Positions 1 to 6,036 are shown, counted from the stretch's first letter. The stretch is DNA of 10,088 nt from Deltaproteobacteria bacterium (GCA_030606505.1 JAUWGI010000015.1:1-10088), one strand, 5' to 3'. Notes: generated by a model from the letters alone, not told the origin. Numbers and translations are program-made.

Positions 1-62
1 AAGTGGAAGGGTCACTCCCCACCCCCCTAAGGGAAAGGGATTTAGGGATATATTAACCCATA

Positions 63-97
63 TCCCTTAAGGAGGGGGTTACTCCCCCCTCAAGGGA
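63..97. repeat. Nested hairpin unit of the intergenic repeat family
   Basis: Outer arms TCCCTT (63-68) and AAGGGA (92-97) pair perfectly. Inner arms GAGGGGG (72-78) and CCCCCTC (85-91) pair perfectly around a six-base loop. Three unpaired bases sit on the left side only. The same outer and inner architecture recurs, with different bases, at 1357-1396 and in the later units. There is no T-tract after it, so it does not look like a simple terminator. Confidence 0.75.
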
Positions 98-151
98 AAG
101 GAATTGAAGAATACTTTACCCACATCCCTTAAGGGGGGCCAGGAAAGTTTT

Positions 152-166
152 AGAGGCGCAGCCTTT
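152..166. repeat. AGAGGC hairpin, copy 1
   Basis: AGAGGC (152-157) and GCCTTT (161-166) form a six-pair stem with one G-T wobble around the loop GCA. It is preceded by an AGTTTT-like flank and followed by a GTGGGTGGG stretch. Related hairpins lie at 1457-1471 and 4677-4695. It marks the same internal position within each repeat cluster. Confidence 0.6.
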
Positions 167-177
167 GTGGGTGGGCT

Positions 178-250
178 GGGTGGGAAGAAAAAGAACTGTT
201 AAAAATGGGGAGGGGTGAAGCCCCCAAAATTTTTATACCTATTCCCACCC
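178..250. repeat. Nested palindrome GGGTGGG...CCCACCC, copy 1
   Basis: GGGTGGG (178-184) can pair with CCCACCC (244-250), AAAAAT (201-206) with ATTTTT further right, and inner GGGG with CCCC. The second copy is at 1484-1556 with the same spacing. The 16-base linker between the first two arm segments differs strongly between the copies, while the arms are unchanged. Confidence 0.6.
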
Positions 251-361
251 GCCACCCTTATAAGGAAGGGGAATTTCCCCTCACTCTTTAAGGAAGGCTT
301 CACCCCCACCTTTACCGGGGGAATTAAGAAAAGCGAGCTAAAGAATATTTAGGAGGTAAGG

Positions 362-973
362 TTGGACTCTAATCTTACACCCACCGCGGGAGCGATAGCC
401 CAGCTAATACAGGAGCTGAATAAACTGCCCGGCATCGGGCCCAAGAGCGCCCAGCGGCTGGCCTACAACCTGCTGCGGGCGCCGGAAGAGCAGAGCAAAC
501 TGCTGGCCGAGGCCATAATCTCGGTAAAGCAGCAGACCAAGCTGTGCTCGGTCTGTTTCAATATCACCGATACCGACCCCTGCCCCATCTGCCGCAACCC
601 CCAGCGAGAGCGGGGCAAGATTTGCATCGTGGAACAGCCACAGGATATCCTGGCCCTGGAGCACACCAAGACCTACCACGGGCTGTACCACGTCCTCCAC
701 GGCGCCATCTCCCCCACCGAGGGAGTGGGCGCCGACGATATAAGGGTTAAAGAGCTGATGGGCCGCCTGGGGGACGGCTCGGTAACCGAGGTCATCCTGG
801 CCACCAACCCCAACCTGGAGGGGGAGACCACCGCCATGTATCTCAATAAGCTGATTTCCCCACTGGGCATAAAAGTTACCCGCCTGGCCCGGGGACTGCC
901 CTTCGGCACCGAGCTGGAATACGCCGACGACGTTACCCTCACCCGGGCTATAGAGGGGAGGCAGGAGTTTTAA
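362..973 (+). CDS. recR: Recombination mediator protein RecR
   Basis: RecR is a ring-forming DNA-binding protein that works with RecF and RecO to load RecA onto SSB-coated single-stranded DNA during gap repair. The 203-residue product has the full family layout: an N-terminal helix-hairpin-helix segment with [13 protein letters not shown] (residues 22-34), a four-cysteine zinc site (C62, C65, C74, C77), and a Toprim domain starting near [14 protein letters not shown], with the typical ATNPNLEGE stretch. Length is close to the usual 200 residues, so it is intact. The start is a TTG, chosen because AGGAGG (351-356) lies five bases before it and the family N-terminus aligns from there. The DUF6506-type gene follows after 18 bases, suggesting co-transcription. 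The partner gene recO is about 1.2 kb downstream on the same strand. Confidence 0.97.
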   Translation: MDSNLTPTAGAIAQLIQELNKLPGIGPKSAQRLAYNLLRAPEEQSKLLAEAIISVKQQTKLCSVCFNITDTDPCPICRNPQRERGKICIVEQPQDILALEHTKTYHGLYHVLHGAISPTEGVGADDIRVKELMGRLGDGSVTEVILATNPNLEGETTAMYLNKLISPLGIKVTRLARGLPFGTELEYADDVTLTRAIEGRQEF

Positions 974-991
974 AGGAAAGGAGTAAATACC

Positions 992-1321
992 ATGTTCAAA
1001 TCATCATTTATCGTTATGGCGGCTGACGGCGACCCCGCCAAGTACCGGGCAACAATCAAGACCTCCAAGCTGGAATTTACTACGGTGCTCATTAAGTTGA
1101 TGGACTTTGACCAGGCCGTCGAGGTGGCCAAGGACCTAGTGCAAAACCAAGGAGTTCAGTCTATCTACCTCTGCGCCGGCTTTACCCACCAGGCGGTAGC
1201 CAGGATTGCCAGCGCCGTCGGCGGCAGGGCGGCAGTACAAGTCGCCAGGGGAGATCCCCCCAGCACAATGATGGTTGGGGAGATTCTGACCAAGGAAGGC
1301 TGGTTTGACGAGGAGGGATGA
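992..1321 (+). CDS. DUF6506-like small protein of unknown function
   Basis: The 109-residue soluble protein opens with MFKSSFIVMAADGDPAKYRA. A central region reads FDQAVEVAKDLVQNQGVQSI, followed by LCAGFTHQAVARIASAVGG. This pattern (an N-terminal strand, a conserved GDP with a following R, then an LC.GF motif and a glycine-rich turn) is what I recall for the DUF6506 family. The match is from memory and no function is established. There are no membrane segments. The start is supported by GGAG at 980-983, eight bases upstream of the ATG. It lies 18 bases after recR and is probably transcribed with it. Its TGA stop (1319-1321) coincides with the first bases of repeat cluster 2, so the repeat may have set the C-terminus. 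Confidence 0.8.
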   Translation: MFKSSFIVMAADGDPAKYRATIKTSKLEFTTVLIKLMDFDQAVEVAKDLVQNQGVQSIYLCAGFTHQAVARIASAVGGRAAVQVARGDPPSTMMVGEILTKEGWFDEEG

Positions 1322-1356
1322 CCCCACCCCCTTTTATTATCTATTCCCACCCTCCG

Positions 1357-1396
1357 CCCTTAAGTGGAAGGGGCACTCCCCACCACCTTTTAAGGG
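1357..1396. repeat. Nested hairpin unit of the intergenic repeat family
   Basis: Outer arms CCCTTAA (1357-1363) and TTAAGGG (1390-1396) are perfectly complementary. Inner arms GGGG (1370-1373) and CCCC (1378-1381) surround the loop CACT. The left flank TCTATTCCCACCC is shared with the units starting near 238, 1544 and 4485, so these copies lie in the same orientation. Confidence 0.7.
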
Positions 1397-1456
1397 AAAG
1401 GGGAAGTAAAAGGGATTTCGCCCGCCCTTATAAGGATGGGGGGTCTGGAGAGTGTT

Positions 1457-1471
1457 AGAGGCACCGCCTCT
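1457..1471. repeat. AGAGGC hairpin, copy 2
   Basis: AGAGGC (1457-1462) and GCCTCT (1466-1471) form a perfect six-pair stem with loop ACC. It corresponds to copy 1 at 152-166 and is followed by the same kind of GGGTGGG stretch. Confidence 0.65.
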
Positions 1472-1483
1472 GAGGGTGGGTCA

Positions 1484-1556
1484 GGGTGGGACGAAAGACA
1501 TAGGCTAAAAATGGGGAGGGGTGAAGCCCCCAAAATTTTTATATCTTTACCCACCC
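1484..1556. repeat. Nested palindrome GGGTGGG...CCCACCC, copy 2
   Basis: GGGTGGG (1484-1490) faces CCCACCC (1550-1556), with AAAAAT (1507-1512) facing ATTTTT and GGGG facing CCCC inside. Arm positions match copy 1 exactly after a shift of 1306 bases, including the 16-base linker length, although the linker sequence has changed. Confidence 0.6.
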
Positions 1557-1645
1557 GCCACCCTTATATGGAAGGGGAATTTCCCCTCACTCTTTAAGGA
1601 AGAGGTTACGGAAAGTTAGGTTCAAACACTTTTGGAACAACTAAG

Positions 1646-2206
1646 GTGATAATAGAGCATAAAGAAATTACTCCCTCCGGTTCTTTCAAAGGCACAATCA
1701 TCGATATTGAAACTATTGGAGAATTTACTAGAAATAGGTCATATACCGCCTTTAATGATTCAAGACAATGCGAGAATTTACAGCAAGTAATCTTCGGCCT
1801 AATCAATGATAAGGAACTTCAAATATTCTGTGCCCAAGATAGAGAAGCTATCGAGGAATTAAAATCACAAACGGAGCAGATTTTAAACCGCCTTGAAAGA
1901 CCCTTTTATGCATTCAATACTAATTTTGAGAGTAGTGTCTGGTTTCATCATATAGGAATAACAATTAACTTCGACGGGGAACTACAAGAATTTAAATTCG
2001 AAAGTAAAGCGGCAGCGAAAATGAGTCTGGATATACCGAATTATGATGACCCATTTTATGACGTGGGACGTTTATGTATGGAAGCATGGCACAGTAAGGA
2101 ATTTGATAAAGCTATAGCACACAATAGAGCCTGTCTCTTAAAAGAAAGGGATATCCTGTTAAAAAGAGAGTATAGAGAACCAGATAAAGTAAACTTCAAT
2201 AAATAA
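1646..2206 (+). CDS. DnaQ-like / RNase H-like exonuclease-related protein, AT-rich orphan
   Basis: The 186-residue product carries a motif like ExoI of DEDD 3'-5' exonucleases: GTIIDIETIGEF, with D20 and E22 as the metal-binding pair. A possible ExoII is FYAFNTNFE (N91, E95). A possible ExoIII is AIAHNRACLLKE (H159, N160), resembling the HN..D motif of YprB-type RNase H-like exonucleases, but cysteine 163 sits where the acidic residue is expected. Activity is therefore uncertain. The gene is conspicuously AT-rich: about 38% GC in a 60-base stretch I counted, against GC-rich neighbours. The start is a GTG with only a weak AAGG before it. The frame is open back to about 1598 but offers no better start. 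It begins about 43 bases after a repeat cluster and ends nine bases before recO, which suggests an acquired insertion. Substrate is unknown. Confidence 0.6.
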   Translation: MIIEHKEITPSGSFKGTIIDIETIGEFTRNRSYTAFNDSRQCENLQQVIFGLINDKELQIFCAQDREAIEELKSQTEQILNRLERPFYAFNTNFESSVWFHHIGITINFDGELQEFKFESKAAAKMSLDIPNYDDPFYDVGRLCMEAWHSKEFDKAIAHNRACLLKERDILLKREYREPDKVNFNK

Positions 2207-2215
2207 AACAATTAA

Positions 2216-3022
2216 ATGTCCAAACCTAGAACCTATAAAACAGAAGCCGTAATAATCAAAAAGACCAGGCTGGGGGAGGCGGACAGCATCCTCACCTTCT
2301 ATACCCCCCACCTGGGCAAAATCCAGGGCTTCGCCAGGAGCCTCCGCAAGCCAAAAAGCAAGATGGCCGGGCACCTGGAGCTGCTCACCCACAGCCAGGT
2401 ATCGCTGGCCAGAGGGCGCAATATTGACACCATAACCGGCGCCCAGACCATCAACAGCTTTATGCCCCTCAAGACAGACCTTGACCTCACCTCATACGCC
2501 CTCTACGCCACCGAGCTGGTCAACCAGTTCACCGCCGATAACGTGGAGGACTACCCCCTGTTCCAGCTCTTAGTGGAAACCCTGCAAAGCTTAAGCAATG
2601 GCGGTGATAACGAGCTAATCCTGCGCTACTTCGAGCTGCACCTTTTAGATATGGCCGGCTACCGCCCCCAGCTCGAGCATTGTGTCACCTGCAAATCGGC
2701 GTTAAAGGACGCCGCCAATCTATTCTCCCCCGGCGCCGGGGGCATGCTCTGCCCCGGTTGCCGCCAGAGCCAGTTGGCCTACCCCCTTTCCGAAAAAGCC
2801 CGAAAAGTGCTACTATTACTGCAGAATAGCGACTACAGCGCCGTAAGCGAGCTGGAAATTGACCGGGAGCTATCTCGCCAGCTGGAGATGGTAATGAGGA
2901 ATTACCTGAGGTACCTCCTGGAGAGAGAGGTAAAATCAACCGCCTGGCTGGATTCTTTGAGGGGGCAGATTGATGACAACCAGATTGGACCGTATAGCCC
3001 AACAACGCCTACAAAAACTTGA
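2216..3022 (+). CDS. recO: DNA repair protein RecO
   Basis: RecO anneals single strands and, with RecR, displaces SSB so that RecA can load in the RecFOR pathway. The 268-residue product starts with the family's typical OB-fold region (RTYKTEAVIIKKTRLGEADS, residues 5-24, then LTFYTPHLGKIQGFARSLRK). A helical domain follows, with a four-cysteine zinc site (C156, C159, C179, C182) around HCVTCK and MLCPGC. Length is near the usual 240-270, so it appears complete. The ATG is chosen because the conserved N-terminus begins directly after it. Oddly, the preceding bases are TAAATAAAACAATTAA, with no Shine-Dalgarno match, and the previous stop codon is only nine bases away. Translation may rely on coupling to the upstream gene. 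Its 3' end overlaps lysS by 50 bases. Confidence 0.95.
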   Translation: MSKPRTYKTEAVIIKKTRLGEADSILTFYTPHLGKIQGFARSLRKPKSKMAGHLELLTHSQVSLARGRNIDTITGAQTINSFMPLKTDLDLTSYALYATELVNQFTADNVEDYPLFQLLVETLQSLSNGGDNELILRYFELHLLDMAGYRPQLEHCVTCKSALKDAANLFSPGAGGMLCPGCRQSQLAYPLSEKARKVLLLLQNSDYSAVSELEIDRELSRQLEMVMRNYLRYLLEREVKSTAWLDSLRGQIDDNQIGPYSPTTPTKT

Positions 3023-4457
3023 ACGCATTCGCCGTCAGGGCATAGACCCCTATCCCTCCGGCTATAGCCGCAGCCATACCACCCGGCAGGCTCTGGAGCT
3101 GCTGGAAAGGCAGGAGAAAAAGAGCACCGCCAGGACGAAGGCGGTCACTTTAGCCGGACGTCTTACCGCCATGAGGCGGATGGGCAAGACCTCGTTCGCC
3201 GACCTGCGTGACGGCTCGGGCAAGATCCAGCTGTGTTTCTATAAAGACCGCCTGGATGAGAAAACCCTTGAGCTATTTCAGGATTTAGATATCGGCGATA
3301 TCATCGGGACCAGCGGCAGGCTCTTCCGCACCAAGACGGGGGAGCCAACCCTCGATGTGGAAAATTTCACCATGCTGGCCAAGTCCCTCCAGCCCCTGCC
3401 GGAGAAGTGGCACGGTCTGGCCGACGTGGAAACACGCTACCGCCAGCGCTATCTGGACCTCATCGCCAACGCCCCGGCCCGGGAGGCCTTTCAGGTGCGC
3501 AGCCAGGCTATCGCCGCCATCCGCGGGTTCCTCAATAAGCAGGGCTTCATGGAGGTGGAAACGCCGGTGCTGCAGTCGGCCGCCGGCGGGGCTTTAGCTA
3601 ACCCCTTCACCACCCACCACCAGGCCCTCGACCAGGACTTCTACCTGCGCATCGCCCTGGAGCTTCACCTCAAGCGGCTGGTGGTCGGCGGCTTCGATAA
3701 GGTCTACGAGCTCGGCCGCATCTTCCGCAACGAGGGCGTTTCCACCCAGCACCACCCCGAGTTCACCATGCTGGAAAGCTACCAGGCCTACGCCGACTAT
3801 AACGATGTCATGGTCATGCTGGAGGAGATGGTGTCATCAGTCAGCAGAGAGGTGTTGGGCACGACCAAGGTCAAGTTCGGCGAAGACACCATAGACTTCA
3901 AGCCACCCTGGAAACGGATAACCCTGCGCAACGCCGTCAAGAAATACAGCGGCATTGATTTCGTTAAATACCCCACCGCCGACGGCCTGCGGGAGAAGAT
4001 GCGCTCGCTTAAAATCGAGGTTGACCCGCAGAAGAACTGGGCCAAGCTGGTCGACGAGCTTATCAAGAGCTTCGTCAGGCCCAGGCTCATCCAGCCGACT
4101 ATAATCTTTGACTACCCCCTCTCCATGTCACCGCTGGCCAAAACCAAGCCCGGCGAAGAGCGGGTGGTCGAACGCTTCCAGGCTATTGCCGGGGGCCTGG
4201 AGATTGCCAACGCCTACACCGAGCTCAATGACCCCCTGGAGCAGAGGGAGCGCTTTGAGGAGCAGCTGAAGGACAGGCAGGCAGACGACGAGGAGCGCTG
4301 GAGCATTGACGAAGACTACCTGCTGGCGCTGGAGTACGGCATGCCCCCCACCGGGGGCCTGGGCGTCGGCATCGACCGCCTGATAATGCTCTTTACCAAC
4401 CAACCAGCCATCCGCGAGGTTATTCTTTTCCCCCAGCTGAGGGAGAAGGAGAAGTAA
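2973..4457 (+). CDS. lysS: Lysine--tRNA ligase, class II
   Basis: This enzyme charges tRNA-Lys with lysine using ATP in the cytoplasm. Taking the ATG at 2973, the protein has 494 residues, normal for bacterial LysRS-II. Residues 57-135 form the N-terminal OB-fold anticodon-binding domain (VTLAGRLTAMRRMGKTSFADLRDG). Class II motif 1 lies near residues 186-200 (FLNKQGFMEVETPVL), motif 2 at about 251-270 (FRNEGVSTQHHPEFTMLES), and motif 3 at 461-474 (GGLGVGIDRLIMLF). ELNDP (417-421) is also typical. The start is supported by GAGGGGG (about 2959-2965), roughly seven bases before the ATG; a TTG lies one codon earlier. The first 50 bases lie inside the end of recO in another frame, an unusually long overlap that implies coupled expression. 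Repeat cluster 3 begins a few bases after its stop. Confidence 0.97.
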   Translation: MTTRLDRIAQQRLQKLERIRRQGIDPYPSGYSRSHTTRQALELLERQEKKSTARTKAVTLAGRLTAMRRMGKTSFADLRDGSGKIQLCFYKDRLDEKTLELFQDLDIGDIIGTSGRLFRTKTGEPTLDVENFTMLAKSLQPLPEKWHGLADVETRYRQRYLDLIANAPAREAFQVRSQAIAAIRGFLNKQGFMEVETPVLQSAAGGALANPFTTHHQALDQDFYLRIALELHLKRLVVGGFDKVYELGRIFRNEGVSTQHHPEFTMLESYQAYADYNDVMVMLEEMVSSVSREVLGTTKVKFGEDTIDFKPPWKRITLRNAVKKYSGIDFVKYPTADGLREKMRSLKIEVDPQKNWAKLVDELIKSFVRPRLIQPTIIFDYPLSMSPLAKTKPGEERVVERFQAIAGGLEIANAYTELNDPLEQRERFEEQLKDRQADDEERWSIDEDYLLALEYGMPPTGGLGVGIDRLIMLFTNQPAIREVILFPQLREKEK

Positions 4458-4676
4458 AGGGAGGTGACCCCACCCCGTTTTATATCTAATCCCACCCGAC
4501 CACCCTTAAGTGGAAGGGTTTACGCCCCCCAAGGGCAAGGAAGAGAGGGAGGCTTCGCCCGCCGCCCTTATAATGAAGGGGTTACGCCCCCCACTCTTTA
4601 AGGGGAAGGGGAGATAAGGGAAGCTTCACCCACCGTCCTTATAAGATAAGGAAGGGAATACTAAATAGAGAGTTTT

Positions 4677-4695
4677 AGAGGGACGAAGTCCCTCT
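4677..4695. repeat. AGAGG hairpin, copy 3 (extended stem)
   Basis: AGAGGGAC (4677-4684) and GTCCCTCT (4688-4695) pair perfectly over eight bases around the loop GAA. The flank AGAGAGTTTT precedes it. Compared with copy 2 (AGAGGC/GCCTCT), both arms have changed and lengthened together, so pairing is kept. It is followed by TTATAAAAAA rather than a T-run, so it is not a clear terminator for the + strand. Confidence 0.7.
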
Positions 4696-4707
4696 TATAA
4701 AAAACCT

Positions 4708-4733
4708 TCCCCCTCCCTAGTAAGGGAGGGGGA
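4708..4733. promoter_or_regulatory. Perfect 11-bp hairpin in the serS leader
   Basis: TCCCCCTCCCT (4708-4718) and AGGGAGGGGGA (4723-4733) are fully complementary around the loop AGTA, which is a very stable GC-rich stem. It ends 26 bases before the serS ATG and just before the GGGGGAGGG stretch that is the best candidate ribosome binding region. It could affect serS translation or act as a transcription pause or attenuator, or it may simply be another repeat component. No T-run follows, and I found no T-box sequence. Confidence 0.6.
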
Positions 4734-4759
4734 TAAAGGGGGAGGGTTGGTAAATCATT

Positions 4760-6007
4760 ATGCTTGACCTGAAATTTATCCGGGAAAATACCGAACAGGT
4801 GCGGAAGGCGATAGAAGACCGCCAGGACACCACCCCTCTGGACGAAATCATAGAGCTGGACGCCGAGCGCCGCCAGAAGCTGTTAGAGCTGGAGAGCCTT
4901 AGGCACCAGAAAAAGCAGACCGCCCAGAAAAGGCTGTCGGACAAGGCAACCATCGAGGAAGGCCGTGACCTGCGCGCCATGATAAGGGGGCTGGAGGACG
5001 AGGTGAGAGTCCTGGCTAGTCAGCTGGAAGAGCTATTGCTCCAGGTGCCCAATATCCCCCACCCCTCCACGCCCGTGGGCATCGATGAAGACGATAGCAT
5101 CGTGGTGCGTTCCTGGGGGGAGCCAAAGGGCTTTGATTTCACCCCCGCCCCTCACTGGAAGCTGGGGGAATCGCTGGATATTATCGACTTCGAGCGAGGG
5201 GTGAAGCTCTCCGGCACCCGTTTCTACATACTCAAAGGGCTGGGCGCCAGGCTGCAGAGGGCCATCATATCCTTCATGCTCGACCTGCATACCTCAGAGC
5301 ACGGCTACCAGGAGGTATACCCGCCCTTTATGGTCAAGCGGGAGTGCATGGTCGGCTCGGGCAACCTGCCCAAGTTCGCCGATAACCTCTATCACGATGA
5401 GGATGACGACCTCTGGTTCGTGCCCACCGCCGAGGTGCCCATCACCAACCTCCACCGCGACGAGATTATCGCGCCGGGAATCCTGCCCGTTTACTATGTC
5501 GCCTACACCGCCTGTTTCCGCAGGGAGAAGTTGTCGGCGGGCAAGGATACGCGTGGCATTAAACGCGGTCACCAGTTCGATAAGGTGGAGCTTTATAAGT
5601 TCACCGAACCGGACGCCTCCGACGAGGAACTGGAAAAGCTTTTGGCCGATGCCGAGCAGGTCTGCCAGAAGCTGGAGCTTCCCTACCGGGTGAAGCAGCT
5701 CTGCACCGCCGAGCTGGGTTTTGCCTCCCGGCAGTCCTACGATATCGAGATGTGGGCCCCCGGCTGTGAGGAGTGGCTGGAGGTAAGCTCCTGCTCTAAC
5801 TGCGGGGACTTTCAGGCCCGCCGGGCTAATATTCGTTACCGCCCCTCCCCGGAAGAAAAACCACGGTTCGTCCACACCCTTAACGGCTCGGGGCTGGCCC
5901 TGCCCCGCGTCCTCATCGCCATTATGGAGAACTACCAGCAGTCGGATGGAACAATCCTGGTCCCCGAGGTGCTGCAGCCGTTCGTGGGGGAGAGGTTTAT
6001 CACTTAA
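4760..6007 (+). CDS. serS: Serine--tRNA ligase
   Basis: SerRS activates serine with ATP and charges tRNA-Ser; the product also feeds selenocysteine synthesis where that pathway exists. The 415-residue protein opens MLDLKFIRENTEQVRKAIEDR. It then forms the long antiparallel coiled-coil arm (about residues 28-96) that grips the long variable arm of tRNA-Ser. Catalytic landmarks are PTAEVP (222-227), motif 2 from residue 253 (FRREKLSAGKDTRG then HQFDKVE, ending at 277) and motif 3 at about 374-391 (TLNGSGLALPRVLIAIME). Length is normal. Motif 2 has REKL where many SerRSs have an EAG-type sequence, a mild divergence. The only candidate ribosome binding site, GGAGG at 4741-4745, is rather far (14 bases) from the ATG. 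A strong hairpin lies just upstream. A matching tRNA-Ser(UGA) lies at 7032. Confidence 0.96.
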   Translation: MLDLKFIRENTEQVRKAIEDRQDTTPLDEIIELDAERRQKLLELESLRHQKKQTAQKRLSDKATIEEGRDLRAMIRGLEDEVRVLASQLEELLLQVPNIPHPSTPVGIDEDDSIVVRSWGEPKGFDFTPAPHWKLGESLDIIDFERGVKLSGTRFYILKGLGARLQRAIISFMLDLHTSEHGYQEVYPPFMVKRECMVGSGNLPKFADNLYHDEDDDLWFVPTAEVPITNLHRDEIIAPGILPVYYVAYTACFRREKLSAGKDTRGIKRGHQFDKVELYKFTEPDASDEELEKLLADAEQVCQKLELPYRVKQLCTAELGFASRQSYDIEMWAPGCEEWLEVSSCSNCGDFQARRANIRYRPSPEEKPRFVHTLNGSGLALPRVLIAIMENYQQSDGTILVPEVLQPFVGERFIT

Positions 6008-6036
6008 GCCATATCAAAAAGGAGAGGAGGTAACCC

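Larger units (their letters stand above)
1..296 (+). repeat. Intergenic repeat cluster 1 upstream of recR
   Basis: This gene-free stretch is built from degenerate palindromic units also found at 1319-1602 and 4464-4733. In order I see a unit truncated by the window edge (1 to about 40), a hairpin unit (63-97), a partial unit near 113-140, an AGAGGC hairpin (152-166), a nested palindrome (178-250) and a final unit (244-296). Units share a left flank like TATTCCCACCCGCC, then CCCTTA, a GGAAGGGG block, a short loop, CCCC, and TAAGG. The last 97 bases (200-296) match 1506-1602 with only four substitutions and no gaps. No open reading frame here looks real. From 297 to 361 I see only recR's leader and its ribosome binding site. 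The cluster resembles REP- or MITE-like non-coding elements, but no named family was recognised. Confidence 0.8.
1319..1602 (+). repeat. Intergenic repeat cluster 2
   Basis: This cluster fills the gap after the DUF6506-type gene. Its parts are an opening TGACCCCACCC segment, a nested hairpin unit (1357-1396), a partial unit around 1425-1445, an AGAGGC hairpin (1457-1471), a GGGTGGG...CCCACCC palindrome (1484-1556) and a closing unit to 1602. The segment 1506-1602 is a direct repeat of 200-296 (93 of 97 bases identical by my count). The opening TGACCCCACCC (1319-1329) has a near inverted match, GGGTGGGTCA (1474-1483), hinting at a 165-bp sub-element with inverted ends. Low sequence complexity makes that weaker. 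No coding capacity is visible. Confidence 0.8.
4464..4733 (+). repeat. Intergenic repeat cluster 3 between lysS and serS
   Basis: The gap starts with TGACCCCACCCC just after the lysS stop, the same opening as cluster 2. Three units follow. The first (about 4485-4545) has the CCCACCC / CCCTTAAG pattern, the second (about 4560-4606) has CGCCCGCCGCCCTTATAA then AAGGGG, and a partial one lies near 4625-4656. Two strong hairpins close the cluster (4677-4695 and 4708-4733). All units lie in the same orientation as those in clusters 1 and 2. No plausible gene is present. The GGGTGGG palindrome of the other two clusters is missing here. Confidence 0.75.

Noticed and set aside
207..237. GGGG-TGAAG-CCCC followed by AAAATTTTTAT as an intrinsic terminator (also 1513-1543)
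   Set aside because: The stem is only four pairs, the T-run does not directly follow it, and in cluster 1 no upstream gene is visible. It is better explained as the centre of the nested palindrome repeat.
1..1602. CRISPR array
   Set aside because: The repeats are degenerate, unevenly spaced and palindromic at several scales. There are no uniform spacers and no cas genes.
4458..4759. T-box riboswitch upstream of serS
   Set aside because: I looked for the conserved AGGGUGGNACCGCG-like stretch and a serine specifier stem and found neither. The leader consists of repeat units and simple hairpins.
5294..5875. Long open frame on the - strand inside serS (193 codons)
   Set aside because: It lies wholly antisense to a certain serS gene, has repetitive low-complexity composition and no family motif. 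It is a by-product of GC-rich codons.
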